DNA of 64,000 bases from Megalonaias nervosa (Eukaryota; Mollusca; Bivalvia; Unionida; Unionidae): the NCBI GenBank assembly GCA_016617855.1, contig JAECUM010031723.1, positions 1-64,000 of the forward strand, read 5' to 3'. The translations under genes were made by a program, and so were the position numbers. The notes beneath the pieces are model-generated. The model saw only the letters and a list, made by a program, of their open reading frames with translations. It made no database searches and was not told the origin of the DNA. This document shows positions 1 to 9,233 of this stretch, one piece after another. The stretch's first letter is position 1, and each line of letters starts with the position of its first letter.

Positions 1-12
1 AAAATTTTATTA

Positions 13-622
13 CAGTAAAACCTGTTATGAGAGACCGCCCCTTCTGTCAACAAAGAGCGGTCTCTCAAGACAGGTGGTCTCTCATAGCAGGCTTGTACAA
101 AAAGACCAGTTTCCAATGTCCAGTTTCAGAACAATTTCAAGAAAAATAACCACAATCACTGTACATAGTCTATATTAATATTTCTTGCTAAAATATTGTA
201 TGCATTCATCTAAAAACAAAATTATATGGCAATAAAGATACACTTCTGTCATTAAACATGAAATCACATTTACATTTGAAGATCACCTAATTTTGTATAT
301 GAAATCATTTCTGAATTACTTCTTTTTCTTTATAACAACCTAAATTTGTTTTACCGACGTTTAAACCGTTTTTTTTGCGAGTGGTCTGCTCTTTTCACTT
401 CTTTCAGTTACAATAATTATTTTCTTCAGCCTTAAAATTTGTCTCTTTTTAGTTGGAGGTTCGTCCATTGTTATTAAGGTTATAGGTGTTAAAATTATTA
501 GTGCTCAGTTGTAATATCGAACGTAAAGACGGTTTTGACTGGGCTGTGTGAAAATATGAAAAATCTATGCATGTGCATTGCATATCTAACAATTAATGAA
601 ATAAAAAGAAACAGTTATTATT
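13..622 (-). mobile_element. Truncated pogo/Tigger-like DNA transposon, copy 1
   Basis: A TA dinucleotide at 11-12 is followed by CAGTAAAACC, the terminal sequence typical of pogo-type elements. The 610 bases that follow match the left part of the complete copy at 5230-6883 nearly base for base, including the motifs TCTCTCAAGACAGGTGG and TCATAGCAGG near the end. Similarity stops near 622, where DIRS-like sequence begins, so the right end is missing. A relic of the transposase start lies inside on the minus strand. The assignment rests on the terminus, the TA target and the helix-turn-helix relic; the truncation is seen directly. Confidence 0.75.
300..478 (-). pseudogene. Pogo transposase N-terminal (CENP-B-type helix-turn-helix) relic, copy 1
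   Basis: On the minus strand an ATG at 478 opens a short lysine-rich reading frame starting MDEPPTKKRQILRLKK, followed by a RPLAKK motif. This is the layout of the CENP-B/pipsqueak-type DNA-binding helix-turn-helix at the start of pogo transposases. The frame breaks just after this motif, at an extra A in a homopolymer run near 371. No DDE catalytic part follows, because the element terminus is only about 300 bases away. It is therefore a remnant of an internally deleted, non-coding element. Confidence 0.5.
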
Positions 623-867
623 CTCCCATTGGGATGTTGATCACTGTGATGGAGTGTTGCGCCCTTCGTTTATGGAGGTAGACTTGTGCCACCAACCACC
701 TTGCTCACAGTCCATTAGGATCCTTTCCATTTTGGGAAAGATCTCCTGGGTACCAGCTCAACCAGACCTCTTACTTCTCCCACATTCATCCAAGACTGAG
801 GAAATACAACGGAGGTATTCACAAGGCCAATGTAGGTCAACAACATAGAGGATGGTCTGTTCCTCCC

Positions 868-1380
868 TCAATGTTGAGACCCCCTATTTCTTCTTCCAGC
901 TATTGGGTACATTCCCTGAACTGGCATATGAAACCTCCTTTGGACGCCAACACAAAGTGGGTATTTGTATGGGAGCCTGAGCACGCCTTCCCATCAAAAC
1001 AATTGATGCCTTATAACTATAGTTTTACATGCCTACCTATTCTCAGCTACTTCCTTTAGTATGCTGAGAGAGGCCTCTTTGAATCCAGCCGCATTACTAT
1101 GTATGCAGGATGCTGTGGTCAGACATCTCGGCATGCGCTCTGTTGCCATGGCATTATTGGTGGACATTATGCACATCCACAATGGCATCACATTGGACTC
1201 ATTGAAAGTCTTGCTTAACCACAGTAAAGACCTTCTAAAGGTTCCTTCTCTAGAAGCCAAGACCCTCTTGGGGTTATCATTCCTACTCTGGCTTGCTGGA
1301 TCACCAACATTGATCTTTCTCTCCACTCCTGGTCCATTGCAGTCGACCAGGAAACGAATTCAGGCAAATTGCCCTCGGTG
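868..1380 (+). pseudogene. DIRS gag-like relic
   Basis: A 106-codon open stretch at 1061-1381 and a 62-codon stretch at 871-1059 lie just upstream of the reverse transcriptase relic, in the position of gag. The DNA around 840-1000 is similar to the block at 56485-56650, for example the shared GGTCTGTTCC followed by alignable sequence through GTGGGTATTT versus GTGGATATTT. I recognise it as gag only by position and by this second copy. No capsid motif is evident and both copies are broken. Confidence 0.4.
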
Positions 1381-1564
1381 ACCATCTACAAATTTTTCAA
1401 ACAAACGCAAGCCCAGTCCAATCCCCAACTCCTGCTAGACCACTTATTAACCAGGTCCACAGCATGCAGGTCACCGCAGATCCATGAGGAAGTTCTCTGA
1501 CCTTTCTTCCTTTCCTACCAGCAGGAAAGGGGTTGGGTGGGGTGGGGACAGCCCTAGCAAATTA

Positions 1565-1795
1565 ACCCTTCAGGATGCCTATTTGCACATCCTCTTTTTT
1601 CCTCCATATCACAAATATATCGTTTTTGCCTAGACAAGGAAGTTTTTAAATTTCGGGTTCTGCCAATCAAAATCTCTTCTGCACTCAGAGCCTTCACCCA
1701 GATCATGGGACCAGTAGCAGCCTACCTCAGAAAATGGGGAACATCGATTCTGCAGTATCTTGACAACTGCTGATCATCAGTGTTCAAGTTCAGTC
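1565..1795 (+). pseudogene. DIRS reverse transcriptase relic
   Basis: Forward-frame translation across stops reads QDAYLHILFFPPYHKYIVF and, after a frame change, AFTQIMGPVAAYLRKWGTS then ILQYLDN. These match the DIRS reverse transcriptase signature DAYFHIP...KYLRF...FTQIM.P...YLRKWG...YLDD. The usual YLDD catalytic motif reads YLDN followed by C and a stop, so the active site is lost. The enzyme would have copied the element RNA; this copy cannot. Confidence 0.65.
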
Positions 1796-2239
1796 CCTTC
1801 ATCAGGATATGTTCTGCTATTGGTCCACCTTAACTCAGTTGTGTCTTTACCCAACCTCAAAGTCAGAACTTGTTCCATCATAAGTCTCTGTTTATGTGGG
1901 GATAAACTTCCTCACAATTAAATCTTGGTCCAGGTTCCTCTAGATTGGGTGGATCGAATCCTGGCTCTCGTAGAGATGCTACGAGCAAACTGTGTTATCT
2001 GCACATATTTATCTTTCCCTACTCAGAACCTTGAATGCCACATGTGTCCTCTAGATTTCCTCCTTCTCTAGATTCTCTATCAACCTTAATTTACCTAGGA
2101 CCGGTTTTTCACCACCATTTGCTTGGTGGATGAATTGAGACAGATTCCTGATGGGGGTTCCCATGCACACACCTGATCCCCACTCCTATCAGTTCACCGA
2201 TGTATCAGATTCCAATTAGGGGGCTCATTTAGAGCTTGA

Positions 2240-2910
2240 GTGCATGATTCTCCATGGTTCTTTGACTCGGGCAGAATTGTCTCTCCACATCAACAACCTC
2301 AGAATAAAAGCCGTATTTCTAGCCCTGCAAAGGTGCATCAGCGTAATAAGGAGCCGATGTGTCATGGTTTCCTCAGACAACAAGTCCATCTTAGAGTGTC
2401 TATGATATCAAGGAGGCACACATGCCCCTTCTCTTTGCATGGAAGTCTTGAACCTCATCATCTGGGCAGCCTCAGAATGTCACAATCTGAGTTTGCCAGA
2501 CTCCAGGCAAGATAAACATGTTAGCTAACAGTCTATCCAGAACAGACCGAGCCTTCCTCACAGAATGGTCTCTTCATAACACAGTAACAGAGTCCCTATT
2601 TTCCCTTCAGGGAAGACCTCTAGTGGACCTGTTTGCAACCAAGCTCAACAACAAATTTCTCTTTTATGTGTCTCTCCTGGATCAGAGAGCACGGGCAGTC
2701 AATACATTCAGCTTCCAGTGGGATCACCTGTTTGCATATGCCTTCCCACCCTTCTGACTGCTACCCCAAGTTCTGCAACAAGTCTAACCTTCTCTGCTCA
2801 GATCATTCTCATTGCTTCATTGTGGCCCCAGCAGTCATGGTCCCTCAATCTTCTCGACCTGTTGATCGATTGACCAAAGTCTCTATCTCACAGGAGGGAT
2901 CTCTGTCGCT
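2240..2910 (+). pseudogene. DIRS RNase H-like and linker relic
   Basis: Frames across 2283-2530 read INNLRIKAVFLALQRC then VMVSSDNKSILE, matching the DIRS RNase H pattern (LELRAV..AL, DN at the catalytic aspartate). The next stretch, 2518-2757, contains NSLSRTD, a WSL motif, VDLFATKLNNKF and WDHLFAYAFPPF. These are the standard landmarks between RNase H and recombinase in DIRS and related elements. At least three frame changes and several stops separate the pieces. Confidence 0.65.
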
Positions 2911-2984
2911 ACACTAGGTGTCCCTCCTTCACAACAGCCCACACATTCTCCACCTTCTTGACTGGAACATCTCTAGCATTCTCT

Positions 2985-3400
2985 CTGCCAGAATAGGTTT
3001 TCGGGCTGAGTTGCCAGTTGCATCATTAAGGCCAAGAGAGCTTTTTATTCCAAGGCCTGTGATGCCTGGTGGAGAATCTTCTTTGTTTAGTGCAGTAGGA
3101 ACTCGTTGATCCTCTCCCCACCTTTAACTTCATTGCTGATTTCCTTTTATTCCTTTTTAAGACCAAAAGATGTTCAGTATCCACTCTTAAGGGCTATCAA
3201 GCTTCAATCATCTTGATGCTCTCGTGTCTAGTGTTTTAGGTTCCAGAGATCTGTCTCCTGCTTTCTTATGCCCAGGTGTGAACCATTGTGTGAAGCTTCC
3301 TTTTGAAACCTCGAATCCTACTGTGTTCTAACTCACTATAGCCTCTGCAATACAAAGAAATGAGATTCATGCCTTGTCTGTTGTCACTGGCTGACTCTGG
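2985..3400 (+). pseudogene. DIRS tyrosine recombinase N-terminal relic
   Basis: After the RNase H and linker relic, frames read KASRAFYSKACDAWWRIF then IPSPPLTSLLISFYSFL and, further on, IASAIQRNEIHALSV. This fits the core-binding and early catalytic part of a DIRS tyrosine recombinase (S/T...Y...W..F.W; LA.A..RR.EIHAL). The arginine of the first catalytic box is followed by N-E-I-H-A-L. The rest of the domain is not found: a 42-bp minisatellite begins at 3412. The enzyme would integrate the circular DNA intermediate; this copy is dead. Confidence 0.55.
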
Positions 3401-3411
3401 TTTCTAGTGGA

Positions 3412-3579
3412 TTGCACCCTCCCATTAGGTAGGTTACGCATGGCAATGGTGGGTTGCACTCTTCTCTTAGGGAGGTAGAACATTATGACAGCAGGTTGCA
3501 CTCTCCGATTAGGGAGGTGGCACACTGCAACCATGGGTTGCACCCTCCCATTAGGGAGATAGAGCACTGCAACACATCT
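3412..3579. repeat. Minisatellite, 42-bp unit x 4
   Basis: TTGCACYCT..ATTAGGGAGGT units start at 3412, 3454, 3496 and 3538, exactly 42 bases apart and about 75-85% alike. The period is a multiple of three, so a 14-residue repeat is open on the minus strand (core LPNGRVQP). That frame has no other support as a gene. The array sits where the catalytic half of the DIRS recombinase should be. Confidence 0.85.
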
Positions 3580-3744
3580 CATGTTTGTGTTTGTCTCTGG
3601 GGCCCATTGTTAAGACACAATATGGGGTCAGAGAGATGTCAACCTTCTGTAGATGGACTTCCCTCTATGGTGAATGCAACTCAGTTTCTTTGTTTTTGAT
3701 CAGTTTGACTAGAGCATCAGCCTGCCCACCTAACAGACAAATTC

Positions 3745-3847
3745 AGCTACGCAATTGCGGCAGGATAAGTAATTGCTGCTATTAAAATGTATTTTTTGGT
3801 GGGCAAAACTAATTTTAATTATGCAATACTTACCTGCCGCTATTGCC
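3745..3847. repeat. Imperfect inverted repeat of the DIRS-like element
   Basis: The left arm at 3745-3775 (AGCTACGCAATTGCGGCAGG plus AT-rich tail) and the right arm at 3822-3847, read in reverse complement (GGCAATAGCGGCAGGTAAGT plus ATTGCA), are about 85% alike with a ~46-base loop. A third, direct copy sits at 4996-5023. The arrangement fits the internal complementary region and right terminal repeat of a DIRS element. Confidence 0.6.
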
Positions 3848-3945
3848 GAATGCCCTCCTCCCACCCAGCTCTGATGTCTTGCATAATAGTCATCTGTGAA
3901 AAGATGACAAATAATATCTACCTTCTGCACATAACCATGTGACAT

Positions 3946-4873
3946 TGTTACGTATATATAATTAAATTGCTTGTGTGTTAGTTTTAAAATTCTTTTTTAT
4001 TTTTGTTTCATTACATTTTAGTGTAATGATTATTTTCACGGGATTCGATATTTTCTTTCAGTAAATTCTGTTTATTTAAAACGCAAAAGATATTGCATTA
4101 GCACTATTTTTAACTCACTATGGTACATAGAATTGGTATACATACTACACGAAAACGATTGGCTATTGCCATGGTCATTTCGGTCTACGTGTAGTCTGAA
4201 TAAACAATGTTTTATTTTAAAAATTTTTTCAGAGTGAGAATCTGGTACTTAGATAGGGCTATTCTTGCATACATGACAAATGGCATTTTATATTATTGCG
4301 ATGTTCAAATGAGTAAATCGCGCAGCCTATCACGTGTAGTACCATGTGACCGAAAATCGAGGTTTAAAACAGTTATCTTCTACTAGATTGGGTCAGAATC
4401 ATTCTTAACACCTTGAGGAAACAAGGTGTTTCTAATTGTTGTTGTCAGTTTGATTTTCATTGTTTTTGGAATTTAATAATTTATTCTCTAGGAAACTAAA
4501 CAAGTGTGCTTTTTTATAAAAGGTTCTGGGAGAAAGAAATTCAGTGGAAATTTATTCTGGAGTTATACGGAAACATAAACTGTGATTCAGTTGAGGAATT
4601 GTTGCCATTTGTACAACAACCACATCTGACGTCATCGCCTTCCTTATTGGAATGTCGTCGAGATTCGAACCTGGATTCTATTAGAACAATTTAGTGATAG
4701 GACTTGTATTTATCAATTTTAGGATTAAATTTTGGATTATATTCACGAACCTTAAGTCCTATTTCCAATTTTTACATTGTTTTCTAGGAAAATAAATTAT
4801 TTTGTTAAAATATACAAAGCTTGTTGACTTCACTATTTTCTCTTGTTATTATTGTATGAGCCTACACGTAACA
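3946..4873 (+). mobile_element. Solo LTR, copy 1 (928 bp)
   Basis: The block starts TGTTACGTATA and ends CTACACGTAACA, so it has TG...CA ends with an 8-base inverted terminus. It is flanked by ACAT at 3942-3945 and 4874-4877, a 4-bp target duplication. It is about 85% identical to 30539-31438 and to the reverse complement of 50669-51419. No internal retroviral-type genes are attached, so it is a solo LTR left by recombination. AATAAA near the right end would be the polyadenylation signal. The class (Ty3/gypsy or BEL) cannot be told from the LTR alone. A short open stretch at 4506-4694 is conserved between copies but is probably only LTR sequence. Confidence 0.85.
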
Positions 4874-4995
4874 ACATATAGAATGGTGTGCAAAATAAGA
4901 GGGGAGTGCAAAAGGTCATTCTGACTTGTTCTCCACTCTGTGGGAGGATGTATTAATATCGAACAGACGGTAAGTTTTCAGCACGAAAATAGGTT

Positions 4996-5023
4996 AGCTA
5001 CGCAATAGCGGCAGGTAAGTATT
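4996..5023. repeat. Terminal motif of the DIRS-like element
   Basis: AGCTACGCAATAGCGGCAGG plus TAAGTATT repeats the left arm at 3745 directly and the arm at 3822-3847 in inverse. It marks the likely right end of the DIRS-like element. From 5024 to 5229 I see no gene. Confidence 0.55.
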
Positions 5024-5433
5024 GGAGACTGCCAACCCTGACGAGTCCATCTCGGTAAGGCAGTTGAATTTTTTCCGTAAGATTGACCAGTTTTCAGTAA
5101 GGTTTAACAAAATATCAATAACTGCTATTATAAAGCTGGAAAACGTAATTAAAAGTTCGATGCAGCGACGATAAACATTATGTTCAACTGAAAAATTTGT
5201 AAAGTATGTGTAGACTTTATTTACCACTACAGTAAAACCCGTTATGAGAGACCGCCCCTTCTGCCAACAAAAAGTAGTCTCTCAAGACAGGTGGTCTTTC
5301 ATAGCAGGTTTGTACAAAAATACCAGTTTCCAAGGTCCAGTTTCAGAACAATTTCAAGAAAAATAACCACAATCACTGTACATAATTTCTATTCTTTATT
5401 AATACTTGTTGCTAAAATATTGTATGCATGCAT

Positions 5434-5686
5434 CTAAAAACAGAATTGTAATAAAGATATACTTCTATCATTAAACATGAAATCACATTTACATTTGAAG
5501 ATCACATATTTTAGCATATGAAGTCGTTTCTGAATTACTCGTTTTCCTTTATAACAACCTAAATTTGTTTTACCGACGTTTAAACCGTTTTTTTGCGAGT
5601 GGTCTGCTCTTTTCACTTCTTTCAGTTACAATAATTATTTTCTCCAGCCTTAAAATTTGTCTCATTTTAGTTGGAGGTTTGTCCAT
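5434..5686 (-). pseudogene. Pogo transposase N-terminal relic, copy 2
   Basis: On the minus strand an ATG at 5686 opens MDKPPTKMRQILRLEK, followed after a frame change by a SQKNGLNVGKTNLGCYKGKR piece. Together this is the CENP-B/pogo helix-turn-helix pattern (K-I-L-x-L-x-E-K..., R-x-x-A-K-K-x-x-V-G-K-T). The equivalent region of copy 1 agrees. Only about 450 bases remain before the element end, so the DDE domain was deleted. Confidence 0.55.
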
Positions 5687-5984
5687 TGTTATTAAAATTC
5701 TGTGTGTTAAAATTATTAGTGCTCAGTTGTAACATCGAACGTAAAGACGGTGGCTGTGGGAAAATATGAAAAATCTATACATGTGCATTGCATATCTAAC
5801 AATTAATGAAATAAAAAGAAACAATTATCTCATCCAGAAACAGGACCATTTACTCAGTGACAAAAGTCAACGGCTTCATTCAAAGATAACATACAGGGAT
5901 TAACTCTATAAGCAAAGTGTGTAGCCCGGTCGCACCAACTTGAATAGACGACAGCTTTGTGATTGGAATGTCATCACTTAACAT

Positions 5985-5996
5985 GGGGGGGGGGGG
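5985..5996. repeat. Poly-G run (12 G)
   Basis: Twelve consecutive G residues lie inside the pogo element. The length is prone to sequencing error. Confidence 0.9.
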
Positions 5997-6397
5997 AACA
6001 AACATCACAAGTCTTGAGCACTATCAGTCGAATCCCGCAAATGATTCTCTCTTGCTGGTTTAATAGACAATGGCCTTATTCACCCCCGGCAATACTGATT
6101 AACTCAAGACAAACAAAATACGCGACCACTACGTCAACTTATACACTTCAACAGCATTTCATGACATGTACATTAGCCTGGTTTACGGACTGTAGCATCT
6201 ATCACCAGTAGCAACAATCCTTTTTTAAATATTCTTTTGATATTTGTCTTTTATCAGAACAATAGATACTAATCAAGCGGTCGTTGTAATAGCTGATTAC
6301 ATAAAGGTCACTGGTGTCTGTCAGTTCTCGCGATACAGTAGTCATAGGGATGCCAGGTCCTACAAAGGCTGGGAAGCAGGTTAATTACGGGAATAAT

Positions 6398-6495
6398 TAG
6401 TCTGGTTCCCTGCTTTGTATGCTTTCTGATTTCCTCACCACTATACGAATAACGGAGAACAACACAAGGAGCAAACGAAGCAGGGAACCAGACTA
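6398..6495. repeat. Perfect 18-bp inverted repeat inside the pogo element
   Basis: TAGTCTGGTTCCCTGCTT at 6398-6415 and its exact reverse complement at 6478-6495 are separated by 62 bases. The same core TAGTCTGGTTCCC recurs in another repeat family at 7277 and, inverted, near 49786-49800. Confidence 0.85.
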
Positions 6496-7156
6496 TGAAA
6501 TAATCTCCATATACTTTAGTCTGATTTACGACAGAAACTGTAAAACACTACAAGCCTAGCAACAACAAAAAAAATCAGAGATCGGTAGCCAGCCTATTTT
6601 TTTTATATTTTTTTTAATATATATTTGGAACGGTATGAGCGGTCGTTCTTACAGCGATTAAACAAAGGTTGGTGGAGTTTATCCTTGTTTTTTGCGATGT
6701 GGTCATTCATAGCAGTGTCGAAATGCTCATTTTGCCAAGATATAGCGGTCGCTGGTCGCGTTCAGCAGGTGGTCGCTCATAGCAGAGCGTTTATATAATA
6801 AAATCGATCCGTGCATTACGATTGTGGTCGTACATGACAGGTGGTCGCTCATAGCAGAGGTCGCTCAAGACAGTTTTTACTGTAGTACAGTTGCACAAAC
6901 TTTAGTTCCAAACCCTATGCAACTCAATGGCTTGTTGACATCTCTCAACTTGACGTAATTCTTGGAAATTCTTTTTCCATTTCGCATGATGACAGCAATC
7001 ATATCTCCCGCCACGAGACACTCAAATTGGCATGTGATGTCCAATAAACGTAATTGTGTCATTTCCAGCTTTTATTCACAAGAATCTGAATATTCCATTT
7101 TATTCTTCTGTGTTGATTATTAACACTTTTCTAGAGGCTTATTTTCCCGGTCGTCT

Positions 7157-7515
7157 TAAACATGCAGCGCTTTCTGGACACCATTTAAAAAAATTCTGAT
7201 CAACAGTTTGATCATGCAGACGCTTGGCATGAACAAATAGGTGCAGTTTAAAGCATCACTGTTGCTGCTGTAAAGTTAGTCTGGTTCCCCGACTAATTTC
7301 ACTAATTCTAATATGAAACCCGGATCCAAATCAAATATGGATGAACCTATTATCCAGATTTTTCGGCAACGAATTTTTTTCCGTAGTTTTTGCTTGTATG
7401 CTGTAAGTCCGTATTTTAAGGGTAATTTTTGTAAGACTTAAGCCAAAATCATAAGGGTTGGCAGGTCTTATATTGCATAATTAAAATTATTTTTACCCCC
7501 AAAAAACTACATTCC
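7157..7515 (+). repeat. Interspersed repeat family, + copy
   Basis: About 320 bases align at roughly 65-75% to the reverse complement of 49611-49925. Shared landmarks are GTCTGGTTCCC, ATATGAAACC.GGATCC (versus ATGATCC), CAAGTCC or TAAGTCC then RTATTTTAAGGGT, and GGTTGGCAGGTCT (versus GGATTGGCAGGTCT). This + copy continues at 7474-7515 with TTGCATAATTAAAATTA..., which also occurs inverted at 3800-3830 in the DIRS-like repeat. There are no long reading frames. The family is unknown to me. Confidence 0.6.
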
Positions 7516-7709
7516 AGGATGTCTTGTTGGTACTAAAGAATTGATGATAATCTGACATCCAGTATGGTCACTATGGCAGCAATTATGAAACTATTGTTAT
7601 CTCTATTTGTCCTGAAATAAAAGTCATATTGGCATTGTTTTTTTTTTACAAGAAGACTTAATATGATGTATAGTTGACTCTGAAATAAAATGTTACCACC
7701 CGAACTTGA

Positions 7710-8019
7710 TAATAATAATAATAATAATAATAATCATAATAATACTGTCTATTTATTCATTTTATTGTTTGTTTAAAGAGGGTAACTCAGTTAAAGAGGG
7801 TAACTCAATTAGTTAAACACAACTGATCTCCCTTGCGGCCCTCTAAAATATATATACATGTATATCCTCTTTACAGGTAAGCATTGTACAAACACAATAC
7901 AAACATTAAAGTAGGATGTTTTAACTGCATATTCAATTTTTGTTTCATCTCTGCAATAATTGTTTTCAAAATGACTCATCAAGATCTTTCCTGTATACAT
8001 AGTAGTTAATGATCTGCTC
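7710..8019 (-). mobile_element. LINE 3' tail fragment A with (ATT)n end
   Basis: Read on the minus strand, the fragment ends GGCC.CAAGGGAGAT...TAATTGAGTTACCCTC and then a (TTA)n microsatellite at 7710-7745. The same 3' end is found on the CR1/L2-like LINEs at 20636-20760 (minus) and 28527-28598 (plus). It holds only the 3' untranslated part and no coding sequence. It is about 70% identical to the adjacent fragment B. Confidence 0.65.
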
Positions 8020-8021
8020 AG

Positions 8022-8345
8022 ATAATAATAATAATAATGATAATAATAATAATAATAATATTCAGTGTCTTTATTTAAATAGGGTAACTCAATTAGTTAA
8101 ATACAACTAATCTCCCTTGAGGCCCTCTTAACATATACTGTATATATATCTATACATTCATGCAAATGTTTCTCTCATGAAAAGAACTGTTTACAAGTAA
8201 GCACATTTACAAATACATATAACAATACATTATGAAAGCAGGTTTTAACTGCATATATAAATTTTTGTTTCATCTATCCAGTAACTGTTTTGAAATAACT
8301 TTCAGCAAGATTTTCATGTATACATAGCAGTTAATGATCACTTCT
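8022..8345 (-). mobile_element. LINE 3' tail fragment B with (ATT)n end
   Basis: It has the same orientation and layout as fragment A. The (AAT)n tract at 8022-8061 is followed by AGGGTAACTCAATTAGTTAA, GAGGCCCTC and about 240 bases that align with 7840-8015, down to GTTAATGATC. The two tails lie head to tail, either from two nested insertions at the microsatellite or from a local tandem duplication. Confidence 0.65.
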
Positions 8346-9233
8346 GCTTATATATACCTTTAGGCGATTCTGCAAAAATGTGGCATGTCATTATTCAGTC
8401 AGTTGTACTATGTATGCTCAGAACAGAAAACAATGAACAAAATGGGAATATTTGTGTTTGTTTCTCTGAAAACTTTATGAAATGATATAAATTTTGGCCA
8501 TATTTATTTTTTAATTTAGCTGATGATTAATTTGTGTAAGTTTTATTGTTACAATTTCAGTCAGAAACTACTAACTTCTTGTACCTATCAAATAATTTTC
8601 ATATACATGTATTATTAAGGAATCCAGTTCAACTGCTGATGGCTTAGAGAAGTAACCTTTTCTTGGGGTTATGATGTCACATTTTATCATGAACCAATTT
8701 TTAAGGTCTTGGCAAAAATGAGCAAAACCTAAGCTTGAACATGATATTAAGTATTATAGATTCTCTGTTTAGTTTGTAAAGTTCCAGCCAAAAAAGCAGA
8801 AAGCTTGAGTTCCTCTATTCAGAATGAAATGAATTGATACTTTTTCATATCTCTTGTTTGGATTTAGTCATGTAAAATCTAAACCATTTAGGTCAAAGCA
8901 GCAAAGGGAAATGTTACCCTTGTCAAAAATGTTGATAAGTTTGAGATTTGTCCAAAAAAGGAAACCAGAAGCAGATATCATAAACCAAAAAGAGTTGTAG
9001 AAGAAGAGAAATTCAGTTTATACCTCTCTGGGTATAATATTAAATAGCCAATCTCAAACAACTAAAAAAGTGTATTGAAAAAAATAGTGCCCTCCCCCCA
9101 CCTGTCACTCGTTAATATGAGTGGATTAATATAATTTTCTAGGCCTAATAATGTATTAACTTGATATAAATGTACAGCTATTCTACTAGTATGGTCATGC
9201 AGATATTTAAGAAAATTTTTATTTTTTCTTCAG
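8346..9233 (+). other. Intron upstream of the first recognised exon; no feature seen
   Basis: The sequence is A+T-rich with no convincing reading frame or repeat. The last bases, TTTTATTTTTTCTTCAG at 9217-9233, form a strong polypyrimidine tract and AG acceptor for the exon starting at 9234. At least one upstream exon of the gene should therefore exist. None was recognised in 1-9233. Confidence 0.5.

Larger units (their letters stand above)
623..5023 (+). mobile_element. Decayed DIRS-like (tyrosine-recombinase) retroelement
   Basis: Reading through stops and frameshifts on the + strand gives, in order, a gag-like stretch, a reverse transcriptase piece, an RNase H-like piece, a linker and the N-terminal part of a tyrosine recombinase. 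That order is diagnostic for DIRS elements. Near the right side lie inverted copies of a ~26-bp motif (3745-3775 and 3822-3847) and a terminal direct copy (4996-5023), as expected for DIRS internal complementary and terminal repeats. A solo LTR (3946-4873) interrupts this right part. The left boundary at about 623 is where copy 1 of the pogo element stops; I found no matching left terminal repeat, so the element is probably truncated there. Confidence 0.65.
5230..6883 (-). mobile_element. Pogo/Tigger-like DNA transposon, copy 2, both ends present
   Basis: CAGTAAAACCC at 5230 is preceded by TA (5228-5229). TTTTTACTG ending at 6883 is followed by TA (6884-6885). The two ends are inverted repeats of each other over the first ten bases. 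Subterminal motifs of the type GTCTCTCAAGACAGGTGG and GGTCGCTCATAGCAG recur in inverse at both ends, which would give transposase several binding sites. The left 600 bases match copy 1 at 13-622. At 1,654 bp with only a helix-turn-helix remnant, it is an internally deleted, non-autonomous element that would have needed a transposase from elsewhere. Confidence 0.8.

Noticed and set aside
3367..3582. 14-residue repeat protein on the minus strand
   Set aside because: It is the translation of a 42-bp minisatellite inside a retroelement relic, with no other sign of a gene.
7710..8061. CRISPR-like array
   Set aside because: Only AAT microsatellites and two LINE tails are present, with no regular direct repeats with unique spacers, and the genome is animal.
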